From the NCBI GenBank assembly GCA_013365325.1, contig JABVXV010000238.1, forward strand, positions 33,501 through 97,500: 64,000 bases of DNA, in the 5' to 3' direction. Positions within the stretch are counted from its first letter, which is position 1, and the number at the start of each line of letters is the position of its first letter. Source of the stretch: Dipetalonema caudispina (lineage: Eukaryota > Nematoda > Chromadorea > Rhabditida > Onchocercidae). The position numbers and the translations under genes were made by a program. Of the stretch, positions 36,943 to 48,391 are shown one piece after another. The notes below the pieces were generated by a model, which saw only the letters and a list, made by a program, of their open reading frames with translations, searched no databases and was not told the DNA's origin.

Positions 36943-38670
36943 TTATTTCAGACCATAGATATGTTTAGCATTTGCTGTAGTAATATCGGCTACCTTCATC
37001 GGATCTTCATTCATGTAAGCAGCAATGAGCTCACAAATGGCCGCTAGAGCACACGGCTCATTTCTGTTGAACGATGTAAACTTATGGAAACTTCTTGCTT
37101 CATCCGTGATACGATTACGAATTTCAATTGGAATCTTCTTGTCATCAATTTTGGAATACATGAAAGGTGCATCGGTTTCCAAAACAACTCTTTCTAAAGG
37201 TATTCTGCCATTACGTAATGCGTACTTTATACCATTATCGCTCCGATCCTTCCACAAAAAACCTGCAACAGAAACTGGTTTTACGAAACATATGTTGGGA
37301 ATCCTGACAGATTTCATACGGCCATTTTAAAAGACATTTGATTTTATAGTTCTAAATACATTAATGACAATGACACGAGGGACATTTTATGACGAAGAAA
37401 AACGAATTCAAAATGTAGACGAAAACTTGTTTATTTTCTGAGTTCTAATAGTCGAGTAATCTTTCAACTTCAAATGAACTGTGAATAGTAAATGATTTTA
37501 TTTTCAACTTTCAAAAATCATTATTGATGTACTACTTCCGATAAGAGATACAAAAACACGCAAAGGTGTAACCATTTCAGTCTCAATCTCTCATTGTCTC
37601 TCTATTCTCCTTCCCCTCAACAAACCTCCTCTATTTCACATTTGTTGTCATGAATTGATGGAATGACTTCTTAACAATTGACAAAGGCTAACCAGTTAAT
37701 CCAATGTAGCAGCCCATTTCAACATACGTTTCAGCTTCTGCGGCTTTACCCGTGAAACAGTGTATAACCACTGGAGGTAAACATTCCTTATACCTGAGAA
37801 AATATTTCTTTTTTAAAAATATTTCTCGAATATAAACATAGCTACAAAAAGACTAAAAAAATCGTGAAAATGGAAATTACATGTACCTTTTAGAGCAATC
37901 ATTGTCAATGATATTATGAATCAAATCACCTGGTCAGAATAGCAACCATATCCTGATGTGCATCCCTTTCGTGAATAAATAGTGGTTTCTTCAAATCGCA
38001 TGCTAATTGCAGCTGTAATAAGTAATGAGCAAGTACTAAGGAGAAAATCATTGTAAAGTTGCACTTCCAAAACAAGAGGAGCTAACTAGCTCAAAATCAA
38101 AAAATAAGTACCGAATTTTTAAATTCAACTGCTTAAAGATAGATAGTTTAATACAAATTTAAAGATAGTTTAATACAAATTTAACACCACCACAAACAGA
38201 CGAAAATGGAGACTAGAGGGGTCTAATTAAAAGTTGGTTGGTATCGTAAACTTTCTCTAGGCACATACGTAGCGATATCATCGCCGCGAAACATATGTTG
38301 AAATGCCTTCAGGAGAATTTTAATTACATAAAACACTGTTAAAAATTCCAAAATGGAATTTAAATTCACAAAGAAAGAGCAACACATATATTTACAGAGA
38401 GATCATTTCTAAGCACCTGTTCCTCGAAGACCAACCTTTGCTGGTCTTGCGGTGAAAAATTTCGATTAAAATCGAGGCCACATTCACCTACTGCTACACA
38501 GCCAGGTTCATTGCATAGTTTTTTCAGCTCATGCATCGTTTGATCATCAAATTCCTTGGCATCATGAGGATGAACACCTTTAACATTGATGGTTACTTTA
38601 TCTAAAAGTGTTTAACAAAGTACTTCTTAGTTCCTTAAAGAATAGTAAATAAAAGTTCAACATGTTACAG

Positions 38671-38702
<32 letters not shown>

Positions 38703-39399
38703 AAACAACAACTATTTGTATGGTCCAGTACTATATGACTAATCAAATTTAAACTTAAGATGAATTCATCAACCATAATTTACAATTCAAATAGTTGTAA
38801 ATTACTACAAGTACTAAAATTTCCTAATACCTGCTGTAAAGAAGAGAAAGTTCGGAAATTGTCGTGTCAATTCTCGAGCTTCTTTGCTTAGCTTTACTGA
38901 TGTTCCTGTAACCATTATTCTGCATAAACCTATAATGAAACAACAAATGAAATTATTTGAAAAAAAAAAGAAAAAAAAAGAAAAGAAGAAAATGAAATTT
39001 ATATCCATATACAATGTGATATTTAATAAAATATCGAAAGAGAGTTAACATTACAAATCGTAGTTTTCTAATTGTTTCTCTTAGTTCTTGTTATTGAAAT
39101 ATTTCATAAATAAATACTAAATATCTCTGTAACATTCATTTTATCCATATCAATAAACAAGTTATACGAAATAACTGGTCACTCCCATATAATATGACAA
39201 TCGAATCTTTTCTTTTCATTCAATCTTGAAGTATAATTATATGTTTCTATTTTTATTTAAATTAATTTTATAAAAATAAATTCAATAAATAACCTGCTTG
39301 TTTAGCTCTTTCAATAACTTCATTTAAATCATTTCGAAAGCTCGGATGGCCTAAATTAGCACCAATATCGATCAACTTGTAACGAAGTTTGTTGGTCAT
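36943..39399 (-). CDS. TatD family metal-dependent deoxyribonuclease (TATDN1/CRN-2-like)
   Basis: TatD proteins are TIM-barrel DNases using two metal ions. In C. elegans the TatD homolog CRN-2 takes part in apoptotic DNA breakdown. Six exons join in phase to 289 residues: 39399-39294, 38929-38831, 38577-38417, 38012-37930, 37793-37693 and 37262-36943. Family motifs appear in order: DIGANL (11-16), GVHPHD (69-74), VGECGLDF (98-105), PLFIHERDAH with His 136, VIHCFTG with His 161, and LETDAPF (211-217). The C-terminal RNEPC matches the eukaryotic TATDN1 group. The length is normal. I placed the exon 3 acceptor at TTAAAG, because the earlier TTTTAG would add about eight residues before GVHPHD and break the family alignment. 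No key residue is missing. Confidence 0.92.
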
Positions 39400-39650
39400 A
39401 ATTGATTGTTATCTCATATCAATTATCTGAAATATTATAGAAGAAGAGAAATAGCAAGTTTGTAAATACTTAAATCTTTAAAGATATTACTTTAAGCCTA
39501 GTCAAAATCCTAAATTATCATCATTTTTGATTTGCAATATTAAAGCATTAAAAATTCATATTTATTTATAAATTTCAATTTAAGTTACGCAAATATCATC
39601 TCGCTATCATCTATTAAATATAACACGAATAAATATAGGATAAAATTAAA

Positions 39651-39911
39651 TTTGATAATCTATAATACTATTTCAATCACTCTTTATCACTGTTATCATT
39701 ACAAAACATTACTCTCTAATTCACTTTCTCAATCTTATTTGATAATCTATAACACTATTTCAATCACTCTTTATCACTGTTATCATTACAAAATATTACT
39801 CTCTAATTCACTTTCTCAATCTTATTTGATAATCTATAATACTATTTCAATCACTCTTTATCACTGTTATCATTACAAAACATTACTCTCTAATTCACTT
39901 TCTCAATCTTT
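39651..39911. repeat. 87-bp minisatellite, three nearly identical copies
   Basis: Copies start at 39651, 39738 and 39825 (TTTGATAATCTATAA...) and differ at only a few bases, such as AAC for AAT and AATATT for AACATT. Since 87 is a multiple of three, an open frame runs through all copies; this is a by-product and not evidence of a gene. Confidence 0.95.
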
Positions 39912-40368
39912 TTACTATCCCTCTTCAAATGCTACTATCTCACATCATTTACTACACATCTCTATTCCATCATTCCAATCTATAAATCTAATTCAACTTT
40001 TTAGCCTTTATTTCATTTCCCACTCTCTCTCTCTGCCATTTATCAATCTCTAATCACTCCATTAATTGAACACTATCACAAAATCCTTTTCATTCTCTCA
40101 TCCAAATGTAATTGTGACAATTGCGCTGCAACAATTGATGCAAAAAAATAAGGCGCATATTTAAAACTGAGGAATTTTATGCACTTTTTTATTTGAATAG
40201 ATTTGTTATATTGTAGTGGATTTTTTCATTCATTGTATTAATTTCACATACGTGTTCGTTTGTTACGTAATACACGTTTACGTATTGTATTATTGTTATT
40301 TGATATTAATATAAGATATTATATTTGAAGAATTTTTTTTTTTATGAAAATGCTTATATTGGTTTACT

Positions 40369-40380
40369 TTTTTTTTTCAG
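40369..40380 (+). promoter_or_regulatory. Candidate trans-splice acceptor for the LisH-like gene
   Basis: A long T tract ending TTTTTTTCAG at 40380 precedes the ATG at 40417 by 36 bases. Confidence 0.45.
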
Positions 40381-40416
40381 GTAAATTGATTAAAGACCAT
40401 CGTGGATAAGAAAGGA

Positions 40417-43400
40417 ATGGAATCTAATTTAGTAAATAATGATACACGTAAAATGATCGATACATTGGTAGCCGGATATCTTAGCAGACAAAAAGTAATC
40501 TTATAATTTATATTATTATTATGAAAATAAAACAGTATAATTAACAATCTTTATCAGTTTTTTAATAATTTTCGTTTTTATTAACGAATTTTACTGATAC
40601 ATTTATTTTGATCGTTTCCATCTATTTCAATTTCACATATTTTTACATATCTTTTGGTGTTACAGAATCAGAACATTTTCTCATTCTTTCTTACTTTGAT
40701 ATAATTTAACAATTCCTTTAATGTTATCAAATATTTATCATCATTTTTACTGCAAATATTTTCACTTCTTTTATTCACTCGAATTAATATTTCTTCCTTA
40801 ATGAAATCGAAATTGTTAAATGCAAATGAGTTACGAATATTTTTTTCTGAAATATATAATAACTCACATTTTCTATTTTATTTCGTATTCTAATATACTA
40901 AATGACATTATCAATCATATTTTAGTATTGGGAATCGTTGAAATGTTTAATGAATGAATCGTCGATTCTACATGCTGTACAATGTGAAGGAATGTCAATT
41001 GTTTTGGGTGATACTGTGCATGGAAAGCATCTGGAAGAAATTATCATTGTATGTCTTTTTAGTGATTTATTTGATTATGCAAGAATAGATCTAAAAAGAG
41101 GTTATTGATTATTGATTCTCATATTTCATTATATCCATGTCTTATTTTAAATCAGTTTTTTTCTGCCACTTAATGGCTTCAATCAATTGTTTACTGATTC
41201 TTGATAGATTCAGAATGCTAATTGATATCTTGTTACAGGAGTAGCAATAGTTAGTGAAGATCGATTAAGCAACATTTATTTGTTAATGTTCTTTTTTTTC
41301 TAATACCAATAAAGTTATTTAATTTGTGTCCTTTTTTAGTTATTCAGTGAATATGGTAATTTTGGTCTAAATCCAGGATTGCTTGACTTTGGAGTCAGGC
41401 TACGCTCACTTGCAAACGAATTTACGTCGTTGACAAATGCTGGTGCGCATTGGTCTGATGCACAGAAATTGCTTTATGGCAAACATTCAGCACCATCGTT
41501 AGTTCTTATCCTCTAATTAATTTGCAAGTTTTCTTTTACATTATCATACATGGTATGGTGGTTATTTGGCTTAGGATGAGGTAGTTTAAGGTAGTTATAG
41601 TTCTTTCAGTAGTATGCCGGGATTGTTTCTTTCCTATCAAAACTAATCTAATATTTTAGTTAAGCTACTTTTATTTCAGGCGAAATTGTTCACAGCAGTG
41701 TTTGTCAGTAACGACCGGCGAATTGAATGTTTGTGAAACAAATCAAAATATGTTACCTGCCAGTAATGCTGATTCAACGACCACTGTTTCCAGTCAGCAT
41801 AGTAATGGATCCGCTTCTACGAGAAGGTATTAGAAATTTTGTGTGTAATTCTCGCTACGATTAATCTTACAGTAGCTGAGAGTGAAGGAAGTCAAAAAAT
41901 ATTTTGCAGTTTTATTTCCTTATAAAGGTAGTATATGTAGCGATGTACGATAATATCAGTTATTCAGTTCATTTTTACTTTCCAGTGCTGTCTTTCTCGA
42001 CTATTACATTACTGTTCTTGTATTAGTAATAATACGAAAATGTAGGGTTGCTAAATACAAGATTTAATCAGACACTGATCCGAAAGATATTCACAATATC
42101 ACTCTTCCTCCATTCCACTTATCTTTTTAGTGCTAAAGCTGTCGGTGATTCTACCTATTGTTTTAACCTATTTTAATTTCCAACAGCTTACTTTTGTACA
42201 TGTGGGATATATTATGAAATATTTGCAGAAAGTGCACCCAGCCAGTGAGTATAAACACTAGGCGACGGGAATTCATGAAAGAAGTAGTCGAACCAGTTGT
42301 GCATACAGCCCAGCAAATTATTGACAATGGAAGTGGTAATATCACCGATCCCAATTCATCGCTTTCCGCGGTTCGTTACATTATTATCATCTCAGCTTCA
42401 AAACTTGGCTGAAATTAAAAAAAAAGAACTTATTTTGCAAATTTATTTTGTGCTCATTCCAACAAAAATTGAATGTATACTTCAATATTTTCTATGTCAG
42501 TTATCAATAATTACAATTGATGAAAATGCTGTTGGTACGTTGGATCGATGTATGGCGCATGAAAATTTCGCTGAACTTATCGAAAGTATCGAAAAAGACT
42601 TTCCGGATGGATTTTTCGACTCTTTTCCGAATTCTGATAATACGGAGAGCCTGCATGAAACAGTTTTCGATGCTGTATCATCGCAGTCCAACGAAGCTCA
42701 ACAGGTTGCGATGTTCAGTATCACTCTACAGTTGTAAGGCAGTCTTTATGGTTTATCCATTTATTCGTTTTAACTGTTAGGGAACAAAAAAGTGACTTTT
42801 TTGATTGGATCTGATTCTTGAAATACCGTACTTGAATGACGTTAAGATTTTCTGCTTTTTGGAATGTGTTGCATATTATCTTAATTTTATTGCTCTTTGT
42901 TTGAAAATAATAAATGCAGTGAAGTCTAGGCATGGATCTTCGTTAAGTTCATTGTTCAGTGTTTCACTTGATTAATTTTTTGGGAACATTTTTTTCTCTC
43001 AGGAACATGAGTCGAGACACGACGATAGCCAAAATCTGTATAATATTCCACATTCAGTGACAGTCGAGGAATCAAAACCATTATGCTCTTCCACACCGAC
43101 TAAGTTCAAAACTCAGGAAAAGTCATCCGCAATGCCAGGAACTTCCGTAAGTTACTGGGAAAGTATTTGCATTTTATTTCTTCGCTATCCTTCTTTGACT
43201 GAAAACGTCATAGTCACTTGCTTCAGAGTTCGAAAGCACCATCAACTTTGAAAATTGAGTCTCGTCGTCTGGAGTCGAAAGCTATGCGGAAGAAACCGGT
43301 AAAAATGTTTGTATGTTTTCTGAAGCAAAAATGGTCTTTGAAAATACTCTATCCTTTAAAGTATAAATTAAGAGCTCGACATACTTTTTGAAGCAAAAAA

Positions 43401-46400
43401 ACTGAAGATTAACATTTTCAAACCCGGAGTCTTACTACTTTGTTTTTTGTGGAAATTTTTTACACAGTTGATTAAGCCTTTTTTAAATAACCTCGTTCAC
43501 ATTCTATATCAAAAATAGTTTTTTATGCAAAGTTGTAGGTGGTTGCTGAAAGCGCGATATTCAAAGATCGAGTCGAAGTAGAATGTCCTTATCTGCCGGT
43601 TGAGGGAACTGAAAAAGAAGATGGTGCTGTGCAAGATTTATTTATCTCTTCGAGAAATTTCATGAAACCCTACGACGATTCTTTTGGCAAAGCGAAAGCG
43701 GGCAAATTGGAAATATCTGCAGGCTGGAGGAAACTTGCTGAATTGTGTGATGAGTCAAATAGGAAGGTTACAGAAAACGAGGAACGGAAGACAGCGCAGA
43801 AAAGCGATAGTTTAGAAACATGTCAAGCGACAAACCAAAAGCCGAAAGATAAAGGAGCTAAATATCCATCATCATCTTCTGCTGATTTAGAAGTGAAGAA
43901 AAAAGTTCGAAATGAACTTTGTATTCCCTTATCTGCTAATAGTAATGCTGATATTGTCAATCATCAGACGGAAAAATGTGCGGAAGATAAAGGAACTGAA
44001 CAGAATACAAAGTTCACTTCAAGATCATTCATCGAACGAGAAATTGAGCTCCTGTTCGAGAATTCAGATGATCAAGATTGCGGAAATTTGCCTACGCAAA
44101 AGGTTGATGAATGGAAAAGTTCCGATTCTACTCGTATTGCGTCAACGAGGGAAAATAGGAAGAGATCAGAGGATAGAGATGAAATTTCAGGAGATGAGAG
44201 TTTGATTGCTGGATACAGTGAACGTCAGGCTTCAGTAAGGTTTGTTACAGACAAGAAAAAAAGAAAACACCAAAAACAGAAGTTGTTAGGTAATGAAATT
44301 GCTGGTGATTCGAAAATTTCTGTTGCTAAAAAAAGGCAATTAGAAGAGATGTATGTCAGTTCACCAGTGCGTGATACTGATCGACAAAGTGACGGTTCTC
44401 TTGCTGGAAGTAGTTCTTTATGTAAAACCTCAGAACAATGCAAAAAGCAGGAGAAATTTAAAAAGCTTGAGGAAGATCGAGAGGAGGCACGAATGAGTGC
44501 AGAAAAGAGAAAAAAAGAGAAGGAATTCTTAATGAAAAAGGAAAGAGAGGAAATCGAAAGACAGAAGCGTGAAGTAGAAGAGAAGGAACTAAAAAGGGCA
44601 GCTGAAAGAGAACGAAAAAGGAGGGAAGAAGAAGAACGTGAAGCACGTGAGAAAGAACAGCGTGAAAAACGACGCAAAGAACGTGAGGATCGTGAGAAAT
44701 TGAAGAGGATGAAAGAAAAGGAAGATAAGCTGAGTAGCAGTTGCGACTTAAGGAGGCAACGAGAACGATCGAAGAATGGAAAATCAAAAAAAGAGCTAAA
44801 AAGCATTCTACAGCTCGACTCTAAGAGTGATGAAGCGAATGAAACAAGCATTTTAGATAGACTATTTGCAGATGGTGATGATTTGAAGTCTGTGACGAAG
44901 ATTTCAGATAAAGAAGAGGCGAAAAGAAAGTCTGAAGAAAGTCGTGCGAGGTAGCTTTATCCTCTTCCGTTCCAGTTTTTAACAATGCTAGCATTTTTGT
45001 GTTCAGCAGATATTCAATAAGTGTTAAATTTTCAAGTGCATTGAATATTTCAGACCTTCATTCATTCAGAAAACTGCCGGAAAAATGAAGCTTACAAAGG
45101 AGGAGTGTCGTGCAAAGAAGGAGAAATCAGAGCGTATTATTGATATTAAGGCAACAAAAAACACAAAGGTACTTTTTCTTGCTGTGGTACTACGAATTGC
45201 GTCATCTTATTGCTTAAGTTGTTCTGTTGATTGGATGGGTAGTATTTCTTCGAACCGGAAGGCTCAATCTTTATGAGCAATGGTAGTTCGATGTAATTTT
45301 TTTGTAACTTTTATCAAATAAATCACAAAATTACATGAAATGAAGTAATTCAAGCATGAATTGCTGAGGGTAAAGTTTGTACTAAATTGTCATTTATTCT
45401 CTTATTTATCACAATTTTACTTAGTTCTTCCAGGAAAGTGGTTCAAGTCGACCGGATGCGCTGGACGATCTTTTTAACTGTCTTGCTGCAAAACCAGGTA
45501 CTTAAAATTTATTTTTCCAATATAAACTATATGCTTTATTTATAGATAGCGTGCTTCTAATCATGGATACGTTCGTTAAAAACATATACTTCAAGTTCTG
45601 GCTTAGCCATTTTGCGGAATTCTAAACTTTTTCCATGTGATCTTCCGGAAAGGATATTTGTGCGAAAAACATCACTTTTAGGTACGTCGCGAAAGGACGA
45701 AGCAGATGTCATGGAAAGCAAATCACACAAAAAAGTGGTGTCAGGGGTTAACAAAGGGAGGGAAAACTTGCTGGTTGGAGGTGGGCATTCAGCCAGAGGT
45801 CAGAGTACTTGCTTACTTATGATTTTCTTCATGTTTTTTGCTAGTTGCAGTACTTCCATACGTGAACTTTCCGTTTGTTATTCAAATTACTGGAAAAAGA
45901 GTTCCCCATCGATAAACTGGAAGGTGTTTTATTGAAGACCCGCGGGAAATATACTACATTAAATGATTCACTAGTCTCAATAATCCCAATAGAAACAAAA
46001 ATAAGAATTCCTTTGTTATGGCAGTTTATCTAATCCTTCCTTATAGTTGGTATGGTACTAGAGAAGGCAACACGTATACGGACAAAGTATGAGCATGAGG
46101 AAAAGCTAAAACAGGAATATCGCAAAGTGGAGGGTGCGCGACGTTCAACCGCTTCATGTTCGGTGCGCTTTTTCATCTGTATTATACTATATATAAAATA
46201 AGCAGTGAAAATCTGCGTTTCTTGTTTATTTTATATACAGAATGCGTGCATACGTCATCCTAAATATTGCATGCATATAACGATTGTCACCTTGTTTCCT
46301 CATTAGATGTTTTATTTTTCTTTCCATTTAAAAGAAATTCCAAGGACATTCCTCATATCAGATTTTTGCTGTTATATTAGTTTACGATTTAAATAAAATT

Positions 46401-46987
46401 TTCCCATGAACTTTTGTTATTAAATATTGTGTAAAGTTTAAAGAATGAATGCTGCCATGTACGAAGCGGAGTTTTTGAGTTTTTTACCTGCTGAATCTTG
46501 GTATAATATCTTTCTGTTCCATCCGGATCTGATCTTACAGCTTTTTTTTTTTTAGGAACACAACACTCGTAAAAGGATTCTGGATTTGCCAATTCCAAAA
46601 ACACCGGATCTCTTGTCGCAATTACTGAAACCTGATATGTCAGTGCATAATGATTCGTTACGACGGTCTGTTTCAGCGAAAAATATCAGTAACTGTTCGG
46701 AAGCAAATGCAATGGTGGCTACTTCATCGAAAATTCCTGTTTCGTCAAAGTCTACAACAGCTGTTTGCTGCTCTTTTTCCGGTTCCAGTGAATCAAAATC
46801 ACTACATCATAATGAATCATCCGTTATTGGTTCTCCTTCAAGCATCCAAGTTAAAAAACCTCGTCTAGATATGGCAGCTATCGATGCCGTGTTGCAAAGT
46901 TTACATGGTTTGGATAAAGCTTCTGCCTCCTCTTCTCCATCATTTCCTACAGCTTCTGCTTCTGGATCAGAGCCGACAGTGATATAA
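40417..46987 (+). CDS. Large LisH-like, charged, low-complexity protein (possible NPAT/Mxc-like)
   Basis: Fourteen exons join in phase to 1107 residues: 40417-40494, 40926-41048, 41340-41497, 41680-41826, 42229-42370, 42501-42704, 43003-43146, 43227-43298, 43539-44950, 45054-45168, 45434-45497, 45682-45798, 46047-46162 and 46556-46987. Residues 12-70 (MIDTLVAGYLSRQKYWESLK, then MNESSIL, then GKHLEEIIILFSEYG) resemble the N-terminal LisH region of NPAT, the histone-gene transcription coactivator, which has a similar LVxGYL...ES...GKxL order. That likeness is by eye only. The middle is disordered and rich in Ser, Glu and Lys. About residues 656-763 form a highly charged KERE/RKRREEE helix. Near the C terminus are RILDLPIPKTPDLLSQLLKP and a Ser-rich tail. 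It is probably nuclear. LisH membership is plausible; NPAT identity is unproven. Confidence 0.8.
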
Positions 46988-48391
46988 AATACAAGAATTT
47001 TGGCTCCTTGAATCTATTTATTTAGCTTCTTATTCATCTTTTTTTCTGTTGGCTTTAATAGATATTTTCTGCTTGCTTGTCGAAAAAAAAAATTTCGATT
47101 GAAAATTATTCAGTTTTTCATTCACCTCTTATCTTGTCTTTGTTTCCGACACGGTTAAGAAATGCTCTTATATCGTGGTTGATACTGTTAGCATAAGCAT
47201 CAAAGAGCAGCTTATATCGACTATCTTTTTTACTGATTTTTAGTTTAAGACAAATTTCATTTACTTTGAATGAATACATAGGACTGATTGCTTTGTAATT
47301 TATCATATTTAGTTCTTTATCGGAATCAACTCTCCCCCTCTTATATTTTATATTTAACTTGTATTTTATCTTGAATCTGTTAAATTTGTAAATTGCACCA
47401 TTCAGAACCCTAGAAGGTAGTTATTTACGAAATTTTTTAAAAGATCGTAAATTACTAAATTTTCAGTTGTTTAAATATTATCAGCGAAAGTAGTATTTTT
47501 GAAAGTTATTAACATGAAATGTTATTTTCCCAATGTATGTAATATAGATTATTATTCATATTTTGGTTATTTAATATTTTTTCTCCTAATTTATTCTGAA
47601 TTAACAGTTTCGCTTCAAATATTTCCTTGTGTAGATTATTTGTTTTAACTATGACTTTCATTGCTTCAAAGAATTGTGATATTCTCAGAAAATGGGTATC
47701 CTTCCTCATTATTCTTTCGTCTTATTCACTGTCATTTAATTTATTTGCACAACTTACTAATGAATGTTCAAATATTTCTTATCAGAATAAAAATATTTGG
47801 CAATTCCTTCCTGTTTTTGTTTCTCTGAAAAAAACTTTTCAAAAATATTGCGCTATTTTTTTGCAAATATACTTCTCTAAAATATAAAGCTAAGAAAACG
47901 AATATATAACAAACTTGCATGGTGTAATTTAAAGGAAATTTTCAAAAAGTAAGATAAATAATTTGATATAGTAGCAAGTAAAAGATGATAAGAGATAGAT
48001 AAAATTGAATGAATACTAATTTTACTAATTGTTATCATCATTATCATTGTTAAGATTGTATTGATATTATCAATGAAGTTACCATCCAGTATATGGCTGC
48101 TTTTATCTATCCTTTCATATGGTTGATAACAATTGCTTCTTTAATAACTTCTATCGAAAATAATATCGATCATCTGTGGAACAAATCATTCACTTCAAAA
48201 TATGATCTTTTCAAAGTATGTTTTTTACTCAAAAAAAAAAAAAAAAATCCGTCATGTATGATGTCATAATACGATGTAGGAATTACTTCGGTATAGCAAA
48301 CACTGTGAAATTTAAATGCGTTTAATTTAAATCATTTTTTAAACGGTATAGAAGATTTAAGCAAGCAGAAAAAAAAAAAAAAAAAAAAGAA
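46988..48391. other. Intergenic region with one signal-peptide-like ORF
   Basis: Mostly AT-rich. On + at 48091-48213 a 41-codon ORF starts MAAFIYPFIWLITIASLITS, looks like a signal peptide, and runs to a GTATGT donor. It does not join the next gene in the right phase. It may be an unrelated first exon or chance. Confidence 0.35.

Larger units (their letters stand above)
39400..40416. promoter_or_regulatory. Divergent intergenic region (TatD and LisH-like genes)
   Basis: About 1 kb separates two gene starts that point away from each other, so both promoters lie here. The 87-bp minisatellite occupies its middle, and CT-rich sequence follows to 40100. No TATA box stands out. Confidence 0.4.

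Noticed and set aside
38578..38601. Earlier acceptor (CTTTTAG) for TatD exon 3
   Set aside because: It keeps phase but inserts about eight residues before GVHPHD that break the family alignment; TTAAAG fits better.
39652..40053. A 133-codon ORF with three internal repeats, first suspected to be a repeat protein
   Set aside because: The open frame arises because the minisatellite period is 87, a multiple of three. There is no start context, family likeness or splice support.
44225..44851. A 208-codon minus-strand serine-rich ORF
   Set aside because: It is the antisense of the charged helix region of the LisH-like gene, whose + frame is supported by splice phases on both sides.
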